Shown here one piece after another: positions 43,160 through 52,634 of a DNA stretch of 64,000 nucleotides; the stretch's first letter is position 1; each line of letters begins with the position of its first letter. Location of the stretch: positions 42,971 to 106,970 of the forward strand of contig JAUNCT010000004.1 of assembly GCA_030526425.1 (NCBI GenBank), in the 5' to 3' direction. The notes under the pieces were generated by a model. The model did no database searches and was not told the origin of the DNA. It saw only the letters and a list, made by a program, of their open reading frames with translations. The translations under genes were made by a program, and so were the position numbers. The stretch comes from Clostridia bacterium (GTDB taxonomy: Bacteria; Bacillota; Clostridia; Christensenellales; CAG-138).

Positions 43160-44374
43160 ATGAAGGATGTTGCGGAACGCTTTTTGGAATACGTCGCGTT
43201 TGAGACGACTTCGGACGAGGACAGCGGGACCAGCCCGAGCAGTGCAAAGGAACTGCTGCTTTCCGCGCACCTCGCGGAGGAGCTGCGTGCGATCGGTCTG
43301 AACGACGCCGCCGTGGATGAATACGGCTATGTGTACGCCTCTCTGCCCGCGACGCACGGTTATGAAAACGAACCCGCAATCGGTCTCATCGCGCATGTGG
43401 ATACGGTCCCCGGCGTTTCCGGCACGGGGATCCGTCCGCGGCGCTTCGTGTACCGCGGAGGCGACATCCCGCTGAGTGAGACCATCGTAACACGGGTCGC
43501 GGATTTTCCGTTTCTCGAAACGCTGACCGGGGAGGAGCTGATCGTCACCGACGGAACGACCCTGCTCGGTGCGGACGACAAGGCCGGCGTTGCGGAGATC
43601 GTCCAAGCATTGGAGACCCTTGTGAACGATCCGTCGATCCCGCACGGGCGCGTGGCGGTTTGCTTCACGCCGGATGAAGAGATCGGCGAGGGCACCGCAC
43701 ATTTCGATTTGGACCGTTTCGGCGCGGATTTCGCCTATACCGCCGACGGCGGACTGCTCGGCGAGCTCGAGTACGAATGCTTCAACGCCGCCGGCGCGAA
43801 GCTCACTGTCAACGGGCGCAACATCCATACGGGCAGCGCCAAGAACAAAATGAAAAACGCCGTGCTGATGGCAACGGAATTCATCGGCATGCTTCCCGCC
43901 GCCGAAGCCCCCGCGCATACCGAAGGCTATGAAGGCTTCTTTCACGTCGGCGATATCTCCGGCAACGAAACGAAGACCGTCGTCAAAATGCTCGTGCGGG
44001 ATTTCGGCAAGGAAGCTTTCGAACGGCGGAAACGGTTTCTCGAAAGCACGGCGGATTATCTCAACGCCAAATACGGCGCGGGGACCTTCGTTCTCGACAT
44101 GCAGGACACCTATTACAACATGAAGGAAAAGATCCTGCCCGCCTTTCACGTGGTCGAACGTGCGGAACGCGCCTACCGCGCCGAAGGGATCGAACCGGTT
44201 GCCGTCCCGGTCCGCGGCGGAACGGACGGAGCGCGGCTTTCCCACATGGGGCTCCCCTGCCCGAACCTTTGCACGGGCGGCGCGAATTACCACGGCGTCA
44301 ATGAACTCGTTTCCGTGGACGCCATGAATAAATGCGTCTCGATCCTCGTGCGGATCCTTCGGGCGGACGGCTGA
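43160..44374 (+). CDS. pepT: Peptidase T (tripeptide aminopeptidase, M20B)
   Basis: Zinc aminopeptidase releasing the N-terminal residue of tripeptides; cytoplasmic; 404 residues, the PepT length. ERFLEYVAFETTSDEDSGTSPSS is the PepT N-terminus. Metal and catalytic motifs are GLIAHVDTVPG, GTTLLGADDKAGVAEI, CFTPDEEIGEG and the late VRGGTDGARLSHMGLPCPNL. GRNIHTGSAKNKMKNAV lies in the dimerisation domain. The ATG follows the XdhC-family stop with no gap; GAGAGGTG in the end of that gene can serve as SD. Confidence 0.95.
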   Translation: MKDVAERFLEYVAFETTSDEDSGTSPSSAKELLLSAHLAEELRAIGLNDAAVDEYGYVYASLPATHGYENEPAIGLIAHVDTVPGVSGTGIRPRRFVYRGGDIPLSETIVTRVADFPFLETLTGEELIVTDGTTLLGADDKAGVAEIVQALETLVNDPSIPHGRVAVCFTPDEEIGEGTAHFDLDRFGADFAYTADGGLLGELEYECFNAAGAKLTVNGRNIHTGSAKNKMKNAVLMATEFIGMLPAAEAPAHTEGYEGFFHVGDISGNETKTVVKMLVRDFGKEAFERRKRFLESTADYLNAKYGAGTFVLDMQDTYYNMKEKILPAFHVVERAERAYRAEGIEPVAVPVRGGTDGARLSHMGLPCPNLCTGGANYHGVNELVSVDAMNKCVSILVRILRADG

Positions 44375-44393
44375 CCTCCCGCAATCCATGAAA

Positions 44394-44425
44394 AAAACAC
44401 GCTTTCACAGGGAAAGCGTGTTTTT
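44394..44425. terminator. Bidirectional intrinsic terminator
   Basis: Stem of about 12 bp (44395-44406 with 44412-44423), A-rich on the left and T-rich on the right. Separates pepT from the convergent trkA-trkH operon. Confidence 0.87.
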
Positions 44426-44439
44426 CTTATGCAAAGGGA

Positions 44440-45900
44440 TCAGCGGAAGCTGCGTTTCTTGCTCCATACGGTCGGGGCGAAGATGAGCACCATCGGAAGG
44501 ATCTCGAGACGCCCGATGAGCATATTGAAGCTGAGGATGAGCTTGCTCGGCACGGACAGGAACGCGAAGTTCCCGATGGGACCGACGAGGCTGAGACCGG
44601 GACCGACGTTGTTGATACAGGCAGAAACCGCCGTAAAGCAGGTTTCGGTATCCGGTACCGCGGGGTCCATCGCAACGAGCAGCGTGCTCACAAACATGAT
44701 CAGCGCGTACAGGATAAAGTACAGCTGCGCGCCGCGGAGCGTCTTTTCCTCGATCGGCCGACCTTCGAAACGCGCAGTCGTGATCGCGTGGGGATGCAGC
44801 ATGCGCTTGATTTCGGCAATCGCGGACTTCACCAGGATCAGCACGCGGCCGACCTTGATGCCGCCGCCCGTCGAACCCGCACAGCCGCCGACGAACATGA
44901 GAAGGACCAGTACGATCTTCGAATACAGCGGCCAGACGTTGAAGTCTGCCGTGGCGTAACCGGTCGTCGTGATGATGCTGGACACCTGAAAGAAGGAAAA
45001 ACGGAGCGCATTGCCGGCGCCTTGGTACAGGTGGCGGATGTTCCACGCGATGGTGAGCGTGGAGAACGCGACGATGATCAGATATCCGCGGAGCTCTTCG
45101 GATTTCAGCGCGTCCTTGATCCGCCCGCGCAGCGCAAAGTAATAGAGGTTGAAGTTGACGCCGAACAGCAGGATGAACACGCCGATGACGATGTCGATAT
45201 AGGCGCTGTTATACGCACCGACGCTGGCAGCCCTGTTCGAAAAACCACCGGTACCGGCACTTCCGAAGGCGTGGATGAAAGCATCGTACCAATTCATACC
45301 GCCGAAGCGCAGCAAGACCGCCTCGACGAGAGTCATCACCGTGTAGATGCCGTACAGCACCTTTGCCGTATCCTGCGCTTTGCTGGAAAGCTTGCCGACC
45401 GTGGGACCCGCCATTTCCGCGCGCATCAGATGGATCGAGCGACCCTCCGCCAAGGGGATGACCGCCATGACGAACACCAGTACGCCCATGCCGCCGATCC
45501 AGTGCGTGAAGCTGCGCCAGAAGAGCATGCCCTTGCTCATCGCCTCGATATCGGTGAGGATCGTGGAACCCGTCGTGGTGAAACCGCTGACGGTTTCGAA
45601 GAAGGCGTCGACGTAGTTCGGGATCTCCCCGGAGATCACAAAGGGCAACGCGCCGAAGGCCGCCATGAGGACCCACGCGAGGGCAACGATGACAAAGCCT
45701 TCGCGCGCATACATGTTCTTCCGTTCGGGTACCTTGAACCCGAGCACCGCCGCACAGGCGACCAGCAGGGCGATCGTGATCAGGAACGCAGAGGCGCCCG
45801 CTTCCCCGTAACCGACGGTCACAAGCAGGGGCAACAGCAACAGGACCGCCTCCGCCGCGAGGATGCGGCTGAGCGTGAAACCGACCATGCGGTAATTCAT
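44440..45900 (-). CDS. trkH: Trk-type potassium uptake membrane protein TrkH
   Basis: Potassium channel-like permease with four M1-P-M2 repeats, 486 residues, about 10 helices. Filter-loop segments visible are SGFTTTGSTIL (first, near residue 110), GTGGFSNRAAS, TTTGYATADF and the last ACINNVGPGLSLVGP near residue 440. A glycine recurs at each filter (TTG, TGG, TTG, NVG), as expected. It works with the cytoplasmic TrkA gating ring encoded 12 bases upstream. The operon ends at the terminator at 44394-44425. Confidence 0.94.
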   Translation of the reverse strand: MNYRMVGFTLSRILAAEAVLLLLPLLVTVGYGEAGASAFLITIALLVACAAVLGFKVPERKNMYAREGFVIVALAWVLMAAFGALPFVISGEIPNYVDAFFETVSGFTTTGSTILTDIEAMSKGMLFWRSFTHWIGGMGVLVFVMAVIPLAEGRSIHLMRAEMAGPTVGKLSSKAQDTAKVLYGIYTVMTLVEAVLLRFGGMNWYDAFIHAFGSAGTGGFSNRAASVGAYNSAYIDIVIGVFILLFGVNFNLYYFALRGRIKDALKSEELRGYLIIVAFSTLTIAWNIRHLYQGAGNALRFSFFQVSSIITTTGYATADFNVWPLYSKIVLVLLMFVGGCAGSTGGGIKVGRVLILVKSAIAEIKRMLHPHAITTARFEGRPIEEKTLRGAQLYFILYALIMFVSTLLVAMDPAVPDTETCFTAVSACINNVGPGLSLVGPIGNFAFLSVPSKLILSFNMLIGRLEILPMVLIFAPTVWSKKRSFR

Positions 45901-45912
45901 TCCCGTGCCTCC

Positions 45913-47274
45913 TTACGCGAGGATCTGCTCGAGATCCGTCAGCGTCTTGTCGGTCGTGACGACGATGACATCGTCCCCCGGCTGCAGCGCATCGTTGCCG
46001 CCCGGAATGATGACATTGCCGCTTTGGCGCACGATACCGCCGATGAGCAGGTTCTTCTTCAGCCGGAGCTCTTTGAAGGGAACGCCCGCGAAGCTGCACC
46101 CCGCGGAAACACGGAATTCGAGCGCCTCGGCTTTTCCGTCCGCCACATGGTGCAATGCCGCGACACCGCCGCCGCGGCTCGACTGCATCGCCCGGATGTA
46201 CCGCGCGATCATTTCCGCAACCACGGGACCCGTGGATACGACCGTGTCCACCAGGCGGCTGTCGGCAACGAACTCCGTAAACCCGGGGCGGTTGACCTTC
46301 GCGATGGTCTTTTTGACCTGCTGTCCCTTCGCGTAGAGCGAAAGCAGGATGTTCGTTTCATCGAGACCCGTCAGCGCGACGAACGCATCCATCTGCGCGA
46401 GGTCCTCCTCCTGCAGGAGCTCGGAATCCGTCGCATCGCCGAAGATGACGAGCGCCTTGGGCACGGTTTCCGAAAACTCGCGGCAACGTTCTTCATCGAG
46501 ATCGACGACGCGCACGGCGATCCCCGCTTCGGAAAGTTCCTCGGTGAGGTATCGTGCGATGCGGCTCGCACCCGCGATCATGACATTGCGGACCGACTGT
46601 TTGACCCCGCACGCGGTATCGAAGAACCGCTCCATCTCCTTTGCGGAAGCGGCCACGTAAATGACGTCGTCCGCTTGGAGCACGAAATCACCAGAAGGGA
46701 TGATGCACTCCTTATTGCGCAGCACGGCACAGATGAGCACGCGCACGCGGAACTTCGCGTAGATGCCGTCGAGACGGCTTCCGTCGAGCTTCGAGCCGGC
46801 TTCGATGCGGTATTCGACAAAATCGAGACGGCGCTTGGAGAACGACTCGACCTTGGTCGCGTTCGGGAAGCGCAGGATACGCGCGATCTCGCGGGCGACC
46901 GCCTTTTCGGGATTGATCGCAAGGGACAAGCCGAGCTCTTCCCTGAGAAGGCGCACATGCTCGGCGTATTCGGGTTTGCGCACGCGCGCGATGGTATGCC
47001 GGATGCCGATTTTTTTCGCTGTCAGGCAGCACAGAATGTTGACCTCGTCGTTCGAGGTGCAGGCAATGAGCATATCCGATTCCGGAACGCCCGCCTCCCG
47101 CTGGATCTCAAGGGAAGCGCCGTTTCCGCAAAGGGCCAGAACATCATCGAGATTGGTGACCTCCTCGACGGTTGCGGGATCGGAATCCACCGCAACGATA
47201 TCGTATCCGCTTTCGGACAGCATCTTCGTAAGGTTCTTTCCGACCTTGCCGAGACCGACGATCACAATACGCAT
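45913..47274 (-). CDS. trkA: Trk potassium transport regulatory subunit TrkA
   Basis: Cytoplasmic NAD(H)/nucleotide-binding gating subunit of the Trk system, 453 residues. Two RCK units in tandem: VGLGKVGKNLTKMLSESGYDIVAVDSD with GNGASLEIQREAGVPESD in the first, VMIAGASRIARYLTEELSEAG with FGDATDSELLQEE in the second. Each Rossmann fold is followed by a TrkA-C domain (about residues 140-220 and 375-453). First gene of trkA-trkH, with an extended -10 promoter. Confidence 0.95.
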   Translation of the reverse strand: MRIVIVGLGKVGKNLTKMLSESGYDIVAVDSDPATVEEVTNLDDVLALCGNGASLEIQREAGVPESDMLIACTSNDEVNILCCLTAKKIGIRHTIARVRKPEYAEHVRLLREELGLSLAINPEKAVAREIARILRFPNATKVESFSKRRLDFVEYRIEAGSKLDGSRLDGIYAKFRVRVLICAVLRNKECIIPSGDFVLQADDVIYVAASAKEMERFFDTACGVKQSVRNVMIAGASRIARYLTEELSEAGIAVRVVDLDEERCREFSETVPKALVIFGDATDSELLQEEDLAQMDAFVALTGLDETNILLSLYAKGQQVKKTIAKVNRPGFTEFVADSRLVDTVVSTGPVVAEMIARYIRAMQSSRGGGVAALHHVADGKAEALEFRVSAGCSFAGVPFKELRLKKNLLIGGIVRQSGNVIIPGGNDALQPGDDVIVVTTDKTLTDLEQILA

Positions 47275-47393
47275 TTTGTTTCTCCTATTCGGCGAACCGC
47301 CTGTTATTCGTTATTCCCCATCCCGCCACCGGCTTTCCGCCGGTACCGTTTCGCTGCCGGTTTCACTGCAGATTCCGGGTAGTATTACACAGT

Positions 47394-47423
47394 ATTATAT
47401 CACAATGCGCGCGTAAGCTTCAA
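47394..47423 (-). promoter_or_regulatory. Promoter of trkA-trkH
   Basis: Minus strand TTGAAG (47423-47418), 18-base spacer, perfect TATAAT (47399-47394) preceded by TGA (extended -10). Confidence 0.75.
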
Positions 47424-47431
47424 GCGCGCCC

Positions 47432-47450
47432 GTTCCGCCGCCGGCGGAAC
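47432..47450. other. Perfect GC-rich hairpin in the gyrA-trkA gap
   Basis: GTTCCGCC/GGCGGAAC (47432-47439 with 47443-47450), loop of three bases. It lies between the type IIA topoisomerase terminator and the trkA promoter on the minus strand. No T-run on its minus-strand 3' side, so it is not itself a terminator. Confidence 0.5.
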
Positions 47451-47451
47451 G

Positions 47452-47480
47452 AAAAAAGGAACGGCCACGCGGACCGTTCC
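47452..47480 (-). terminator. Intrinsic terminator of the topoisomerase operon
   Basis: GGAACGG/CCGTTCC stem (47474-47480 with 47458-47464) followed on the minus strand by six T (47457-47452). Confidence 0.8.
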
Positions 47481-47487
47481 GATCGAA

Positions 47488-49920
47488 TCATTCGTTGTTG
47501 TCTGCCGTGACACGGGGGACGGGAACGACAGCCGTCACATCGTCGTCGAGGACGACCGCAACGAGCATGACGCCCTTGCCCGCACGCTCCTGGATACGGA
47601 ACTGTTCCGTCGAAAGGAGCGTTTCCGAACCGTGCCGCTGGAGGACCCGGACGTCGGCCGCATCCTTGACGGTGAACGCCGCGGCAAGGCGGGTACCGTT
47701 CGAGCCGTTTTTCTTGAACTCGAACGTGCGGACGCCCTTACCGCCCCTGCCTTGCGGTTCGTAGTCGAACAGGAAGCTGCGCTTTCCGTACCCGCGGTCG
47801 GTCAGAACGGCGAGTTCCCCTTCTTCCCCGCACTGTTCCATGAAGAACACGCTGTCGTCGGGGTCGACCTTCATGCCGCGCACGCCGCCGCTGACGCGCC
47901 CCTGTACCGGAACATCACCGAGTTTGAAGCGGATGCTCATTGCTTTTCTGGTGAGCATCATGACCGGCAGGCTCTCATCCAACGCGTGGACGACGCACAG
48001 CACGCGGTCGCCGTCCGACAGCTTCATGCCGATGGTGCGGTTGACGCGAAGCTTGTACTCCGCGGTCGCCGTCCGCTTGATCATGCCGCGCTGCGTGACG
48101 AACAGGTATTCACCGGCATCTTCCTCATCGTAAACGGCAATGATGTGTTCATCCTTTTCAAAGGGCACGAGACCCGCGAGGTTCGCGCTCTTGGCGTTCA
48201 TCCTCGTTTCGGGGATGGTATCCACACCGACGGTCAGCACCGCGCCGAGATCCGTGAAGATGCGGATGCGGCGGGCGGTGTTCGTTTCGATGATGTATTC
48301 GGGTTTCTCCTCGGCCAGCGCCGCGGCGTCGAAACGGCCGCGCGGCAGGCGGCGGATGCGCAGCCCTTCCAAAATCGCGACCGTGACATCCTCGGAAACA
48401 ATCTCCTTCTCTTCGCTGGCGGTGATCGTTTTGACGGTGTCCTTCACGATCTCGGTGCGGCGCGGGTCAGCGATCTTTTCCCGGACATCGAGCAGTTCCT
48501 TCTTGATGGTGTTCATGAGCTTGCGGTCGCTCGAGAGGATGCCCTTCAGCCGGTCGATCTCCTTGACGATCTTGTCGTAATCGTCTTTGATCTGCTGAAG
48601 CTCGGTATTCGTGAGGCGCTGGAGGCGCATGTCGAGGATGTACTGCGCCTGCAGTTCGGTGAGACCGAAGCGCTCCATCAACGCCGCTTTCGCCTCCTTC
48701 GGAGACTTCGACGCGCGGATGGTCGCGATGACCTCGTCGAGGTTCAGCACGGCGACCATGAGACCCGCGAACAGATGCTCCTGCTTTTGGGCGGCTTCGA
48801 GTTCGTATTCGGTGCGGCGCCGCACGACCTCACGGCGGTGCCCGATGTAACAGCCGATGAGCTGTTTGAGACCGAGCTGCTGGGGCTTGCCGTCGGCGAT
48901 CGCCATGATGTTCACGCCGAAGGTCATCTGCAGGTCGGAATACTTGAAGAGGTACTGCAGGATCTTTTCGGCGTCGTAGTCCTTTTTGACTTCGATGACG
49001 GCGCGGATGCCCGTGCGGTCGGACTCGTCGCGGATATCGGAGATACCGGCGAACAGGGTCTTCTTCTCCTGCGTGATGTCGAGGATCTTCTGCAGGCACG
49101 CCGCCTTGTTCACCTGATAGGGGAACTCCGTGGCGACGATGAGCGTTTTGCCGTTCTTCTGCGGCTCGAAATGCGTTTTGGCGCGCATGGTGAGTTTCGA
49201 TCGGCCCGTCGCGTAACCGAGCGCGATCTCGGGAGAATCGACCAAAAGACCGCCCGTCGGGAAGTCCGGCGCGGGCATGATCTTCATGAGGTCTTCCAAC
49301 GAAATGTCGGGATCGTCCATCTGCGCGATGACCGCATCGATCGCTTCGCCGGGATTATGCGGCGGGATGTTCGTCGCGACGCCGATGGCGATGCCCATCG
49401 CGCCGTTGATGAGAAGGTTCGGCATGGACGCGGGCAGCAGCTCCGGCTCGACCTCGGAATCATCGTAGTTGCGCACCATGGAAACGGTGTCCTTGTCGAG
49501 CGCCTCGAGCTGCAACATGGCCGCGCTCGTCATGCGGGCCTCGGTGTAACGCATCGCCGCGGCACTGTCGCCGTCTTCGGAACCGAAGTTGCCGTGACCG
49601 TCGACGAGCGGCACGCGCATGTTGAAGGGCTGGGCGAGGCGGACCATCGCATCGTACACGGAACTGTCGCCGTGCGGGTGGAACTTACCGAGGCACTCGC
49701 CGACGATACGCGCGCTCTTCTTGTGGGGCTTGTCCGGCGTGAGCCCGAGCTCCTTCATGGTGTAAAGGATGCGGCGCTGAACGGGCTTGAGACCGTCCTC
49801 CGCACGCGGCAGCGCACGCTCGAGGATGATATGCTCCGAATAGGGGATCATGCTTTCGTGCATGACCTCGTCCATGCTCTTTTCTACGATCTTTTCTTCG
49901 AAGATTTCGCTTTGTTTCAT
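47488..49920 (-). CDS. gyrA: Type IIA topoisomerase subunit A (GyrA/ParC)
   Basis: Breakage-reunion subunit, 810 residues. [26 protein letters not shown] (about residues 75-100) is the QRDR; Ser and Asp at the two main resistance positions are wild type. [10 protein letters not shown] carries the catalytic Tyr (RYTEARM). A coiled coil and a six-bladed beta-pinwheel CTD follow. The CTD has QGRGGKG near residue 718, close to the gyrase-defining GyrA box (QRRGGKG) but with G for the first [13 protein letters not shown] is also ParC-like. Gyrase versus topoisomerase IV therefore stays open; the symbol is provisional. 12 bases downstream of the B-subunit gene. Confidence 0.88.
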   Translation of the reverse strand: MKQSEIFEEKIVEKSMDEVMHESMIPYSEHIILERALPRAEDGLKPVQRRILYTMKELGLTPDKPHKKSARIVGECLGKFHPHGDSSVYDAMVRLAQPFNMRVPLVDGHGNFGSEDGDSAAAMRYTEARMTSAAMLQLEALDKDTVSMVRNYDDSEVEPELLPASMPNLLINGAMGIAIGVATNIPPHNPGEAIDAVIAQMDDPDISLEDLMKIMPAPDFPTGGLLVDSPEIALGYATGRSKLTMRAKTHFEPQKNGKTLIVATEFPYQVNKAACLQKILDITQEKKTLFAGISDIRDESDRTGIRAVIEVKKDYDAEKILQYLFKYSDLQMTFGVNIMAIADGKPQQLGLKQLIGCYIGHRREVVRRRTEYELEAAQKQEHLFAGLMVAVLNLDEVIATIRASKSPKEAKAALMERFGLTELQAQYILDMRLQRLTNTELQQIKDDYDKIVKEIDRLKGILSSDRKLMNTIKKELLDVREKIADPRRTEIVKDTVKTITASEEKEIVSEDVTVAILEGLRIRRLPRGRFDAAALAEEKPEYIIETNTARRIRIFTDLGAVLTVGVDTIPETRMNAKSANLAGLVPFEKDEHIIAVYDEEDAGEYLFVTQRGMIKRTATAEYKLRVNRTIGMKLSDGDRVLCVVHALDESLPVMMLTRKAMSIRFKLGDVPVQGRVSGGVRGMKVDPDDSVFFMEQCGEEGELAVLTDRGYGKRSFLFDYEPQGRGGKGVRTFEFKKNGSNGTRLAAAFTVKDAADVRVLQRHGSETLLSTEQFRIQERAGKGVMLVAVVLDDDVTAVVPVPRVTADNNE

Positions 49921-49932
49921 ACGCTGTGTCCT

Positions 49933-51909
49933 TTACGCCTTCTTTTCCTGCTTGTCGGCAAATTCGTCGAAGGCGGTTTTTTCTTTGTTGAAATTCGCGT
50001 TCCGGAAGATGTACTCCCTGCGCGGCTGAGCCTTGTCGCCCATGAGCACGGTGACGCGGCTCTCGACCTCGCCCGGGTTTTCGATGCTCACGCGCTGCAG
50101 CATGCGGTTGTGCGGATCCATCGTGGTTTCCCACAGCTGTTCGGCATCCATCTCACCGAGACCTTTGTAGCGCTGGACCTTCGCGCCCTTGCCGTAGGCA
50201 CGGAGCGCTTTGGTCATTTCCGCGTCGTCGTAGCAGTAGGTCTTTTTCTCGCCCTTGGAAACCATGTACAGCGGCGGCAGACCGATGTACACGTGCCCTT
50301 CGGTGATGAGGGGCTTCATATAGCGGTAGAAGAAGGTCAGCAGGATCGCGCGGATGTGGTAGCCGTCCTGATCCGCATCGGAGAGGATGACGACCTTGTC
50401 GTACTTGAGCCCCGACAGATCGAAATCTTCGCCGAAGCCCGTACCGAGTGCGGAAATGAGGGTGCGGAACTCCTCGTTCTGGAGGACCTTGTCCTCGCGC
50501 TGCTTTTCGACGTTGAGCGGCTTGCCTCGGAGCGGAAGGATCGCCTGGAACTTGCGGTCGCGCCCCTTTTTCGCGCTGCCGCCCGCAGAGTCGCCCTCGA
50601 CGATGAACAGCTCGTTTTTCGAGGCGTCGCGTCCGGTGCAGCTGGACAGCTTGCCGACGAGCGGCGCGATATCGAGCTTGTTCTTTTCGCGGGCTTTCTT
50701 CTTTTCCTTTTTCAGCTGTTCGCGCACCTTCGCCGCCTTGACGGCTTTTTCGAGGACCGCCTGCGCGACGGGACCGTTCTTCAGGTCCTCCATGAACTGC
50801 GTCAGACACTCGCTGACGACCGCTTCCACGGCGGTCTTCGCTTCGAGGTTGCCGAGCTTGGTCTTGGTCTGCCCCTCGAACTCGACGTTGCGCATTTTGA
50901 GGCTCAGCACCGCGGTGCGGCCTTCGCTGTAATCCGCGCCTTCGAAGTTCGGATCCTTGTCTTTGAGGACGCCGATGCGGCGGGCGCATTCGTTCATGAC
51001 CTTGGTGTAGGCACTCTTGAAGCCCGTTTCGTGCATGCCGCCCTCGGTCGTCGAGATGTTGTTGACGAAGCTGAACAGGGTCTCGGTATAGCTGTCGTTG
51101 TGTTGGAAGGCCAACTCCACGACGATGCCGTTCGACTCCCCGACGAAATGCACCGGGGCGTCGTACAGGGGCGTCTGCCCGTTGTTGAGGTAGCTCACGA
51201 AATCGGACAGACCGCCGTCGTAACGGTATTCGACGGTGCGCTCCTCGGGCTTTTTCCGTTCGTCGGTGAAAACGAAGCGGACGCCGCGGTTGAGATACGC
51301 CAGCTCTCTGAGGCGCTTCGCGACGGTCTTGTGCTCCATGGAGACGGTCGGATGGAACACGCGCTTGTCGGGCAGGAAGGTCACGGTCGTGCCCTGCTTG
51401 CGCGTCCGCCCGGTTTCCGTGAGCGGTTCCGCGACCTTGCCGGAAACGATGTGCCCGTCCTCCTCGGGGGAAGCGAAGCTCATTTCGTAACGGCGCCCCT
51501 GGGTGCAGACCTCGACCTTGACCCATTCGGACAGCGCGTTGACGACGGAAGCGCCGACACCGTGGAGACCGCCGGAATAGCCGTAGGAGTCGTTGCCGAA
51601 TTTGCCGCCCGCATGCAGCTGTGTGAACACGACCTCGACGCCGGATACGCCGAGCTTTTCGTGCGTGCCCACCGGGATGCCGCGCCCGTTATCGGTGACG
51701 GTGACGGAATCATCGCGGTGGATCGTCACGGAGATCTCGTTGGCAAAGCCGTTTGCCGCCTCGTCGACCGCATTGTCCACGATCTCCCACAGCAGGTGGT
51801 GGAGACCCTGCGGACCCGTCGAGCCGATATACATGCCGGGGCGCATGCGGACCGCGTCGAGCCCCTCCATGACCTTGATACTCGATACACTGTATTCCTG
51901 TTCCATCAT
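49933..51909 (-). CDS. gyrB: Type IIA topoisomerase subunit B (GyrB/ParE)
   Basis: ATPase subunit, 658 residues from the ATG at 51909; the next codon is also ATG (51906) and has the better SD spacing from AAGGA. GHKL ATPase motifs are EIVDNAVDEAANG (Mg-binding Glu/Asn), VTDNGRGIPVGTHEKLG and GGLHGVGASVVNALS near residue 100. The transducer has QTKTKLGN. Toprim motifs are VEGDSAGGSAKKGRDR and ILSDADQDGYHIR, and PLRGKPLNVEK and RYKGLGEMDAEQLWETTM follow. No gyrase-type insertion, which is normal outside proteobacteria. Forms an operon with the A subunit; divergent from mraZ. Confidence 0.9.
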   Translation of the reverse strand: MMEQEYSVSSIKVMEGLDAVRMRPGMYIGSTGPQGLHHLLWEIVDNAVDEAANGFANEISVTIHRDDSVTVTDNGRGIPVGTHEKLGVSGVEVVFTQLHAGGKFGNDSYGYSGGLHGVGASVVNALSEWVKVEVCTQGRRYEMSFASPEEDGHIVSGKVAEPLTETGRTRKQGTTVTFLPDKRVFHPTVSMEHKTVAKRLRELAYLNRGVRFVFTDERKKPEERTVEYRYDGGLSDFVSYLNNGQTPLYDAPVHFVGESNGIVVELAFQHNDSYTETLFSFVNNISTTEGGMHETGFKSAYTKVMNECARRIGVLKDKDPNFEGADYSEGRTAVLSLKMRNVEFEGQTKTKLGNLEAKTAVEAVVSECLTQFMEDLKNGPVAQAVLEKAVKAAKVREQLKKEKKKAREKNKLDIAPLVGKLSSCTGRDASKNELFIVEGDSAGGSAKKGRDRKFQAILPLRGKPLNVEKQREDKVLQNEEFRTLISALGTGFGEDFDLSGLKYDKVVILSDADQDGYHIRAILLTFFYRYMKPLITEGHVYIGLPPLYMVSKGEKKTYCYDDAEMTKALRAYGKGAKVQRYKGLGEMDAEQLWETTMDPHNRMLQRVSIENPGEVESRVTVLMGDKAQPRREYIFRNANFNKEKTAFDEFADKQEKKA

Positions 51910-52073
51910 TCCGTCCTTTTCCGCACATCCGCTCCCGCGGTCGCGGTGCCGGATGCGCATAGGTTCTACGATTTTATCATTCCCTATTGTGATGACTCCC
52001 GCGGGACCCCGCAATATTTTCCGCCTCCATTTCAAAAAAAATTCAAAAAAAGCACGCAGAATGAGGTTAATAA

Positions 52074-52104
52074 TGGTGACAAGTGGGGGGAAATGGTGTA
52101 TACT
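52074..52104 (+). promoter_or_regulatory. mraZ promoter with three MraZ boxes
   Basis: GTGACA (52076-52081), 17 bases, TATACT (52099-52104). Overlapping it are three TGGKG repeats at exact 10-base steps: TGGTG (52074-52078), TGGGG (52084-52088), TGGTG (52094-52098). MraZ is known to bind TGGGN direct repeats with 5-base spacers upstream of its own gene, so this is an autoregulatory operator. A-tracts at 52033-52051 lie upstream and could act as a distal UP element. Confidence 0.88.
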
Positions 52105-52187
52105 GCAATCAAACAGGCACCATACCCCGTTACGGCTACCCGTCCGGGTCATCAACAAGGGCGCCGCGGGAGGAGAAACACGCAGTC

Positions 52188-52634
52188 ATGCTGATCGGTT
52201 CATTCGGTCACGCCCTCGATGCAAAGGGCCGTGTGTTCATCCCCGCACGCTGGAGAGATTCTCTCGGCGATGCCGTGATCGTGATGATGGGACTTTTGCC
52301 GGACACGGAACTGCGGTGTCTTTTTTGTATGTCCCTGACGGAGTGGGACGCCTTCGGCGCGCGCCTTTCCCAGTTGCCCGTGACCGATATGGCAGGACAG
52401 GCCGTCCGCCGCAGGCTCTATGCGAGCGCAGCCGCCTGCGAGATCGACAAGCAGGGGCGCATTCTGTTGCCGCAGAACCTGCGCGATCTTTCCGGGATCA
52501 AAAAGGACGCCACCCTCATCGGCGTCGGCAACCGCTTCGAGATTTGGGATCCCGAGCAGCTGGACAAACACAACGCCGCGGTCGACCGCGATTACGGTGC
52601 CGTACTGACGCACCTTTCGGAGTTGGGAATATGA
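52188..52634 (+). CDS. mraZ: Transcriptional regulator MraZ
   Basis: DNA-binding regulator of the dcw cluster, 148 residues, forms ring oligomers. Two AbrB-like half-domains: IGSFGHALDAKGRVFIPARWR (residues 3-23) and ACEIDKQGRILLPQNLRD (about 84-101), each with the D-x-K/Q-G-R signature. GGGAGGAG lies 12 bases upstream, slightly far. Its own operator lies over the promoter. The stop overlaps the rsmH ATG by 4 bases. Confidence 0.95.
   Translation: MLIGSFGHALDAKGRVFIPARWRDSLGDAVIVMMGLLPDTELRCLFCMSLTEWDAFGARLSQLPVTDMAGQAVRRRLYASAAACEIDKQGRILLPQNLRDLSGIKKDATLIGVGNRFEIWDPEQLDKHNAAVDRDYGAVLTHLSELGI

Noticed and set aside
47632-52194. A 1520-codon open frame on the plus strand
   Set aside because: It runs antisense to both topoisomerase genes, whose protein motifs are unmistakable. 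Long antisense frames are expected in GC-rich coding DNA.
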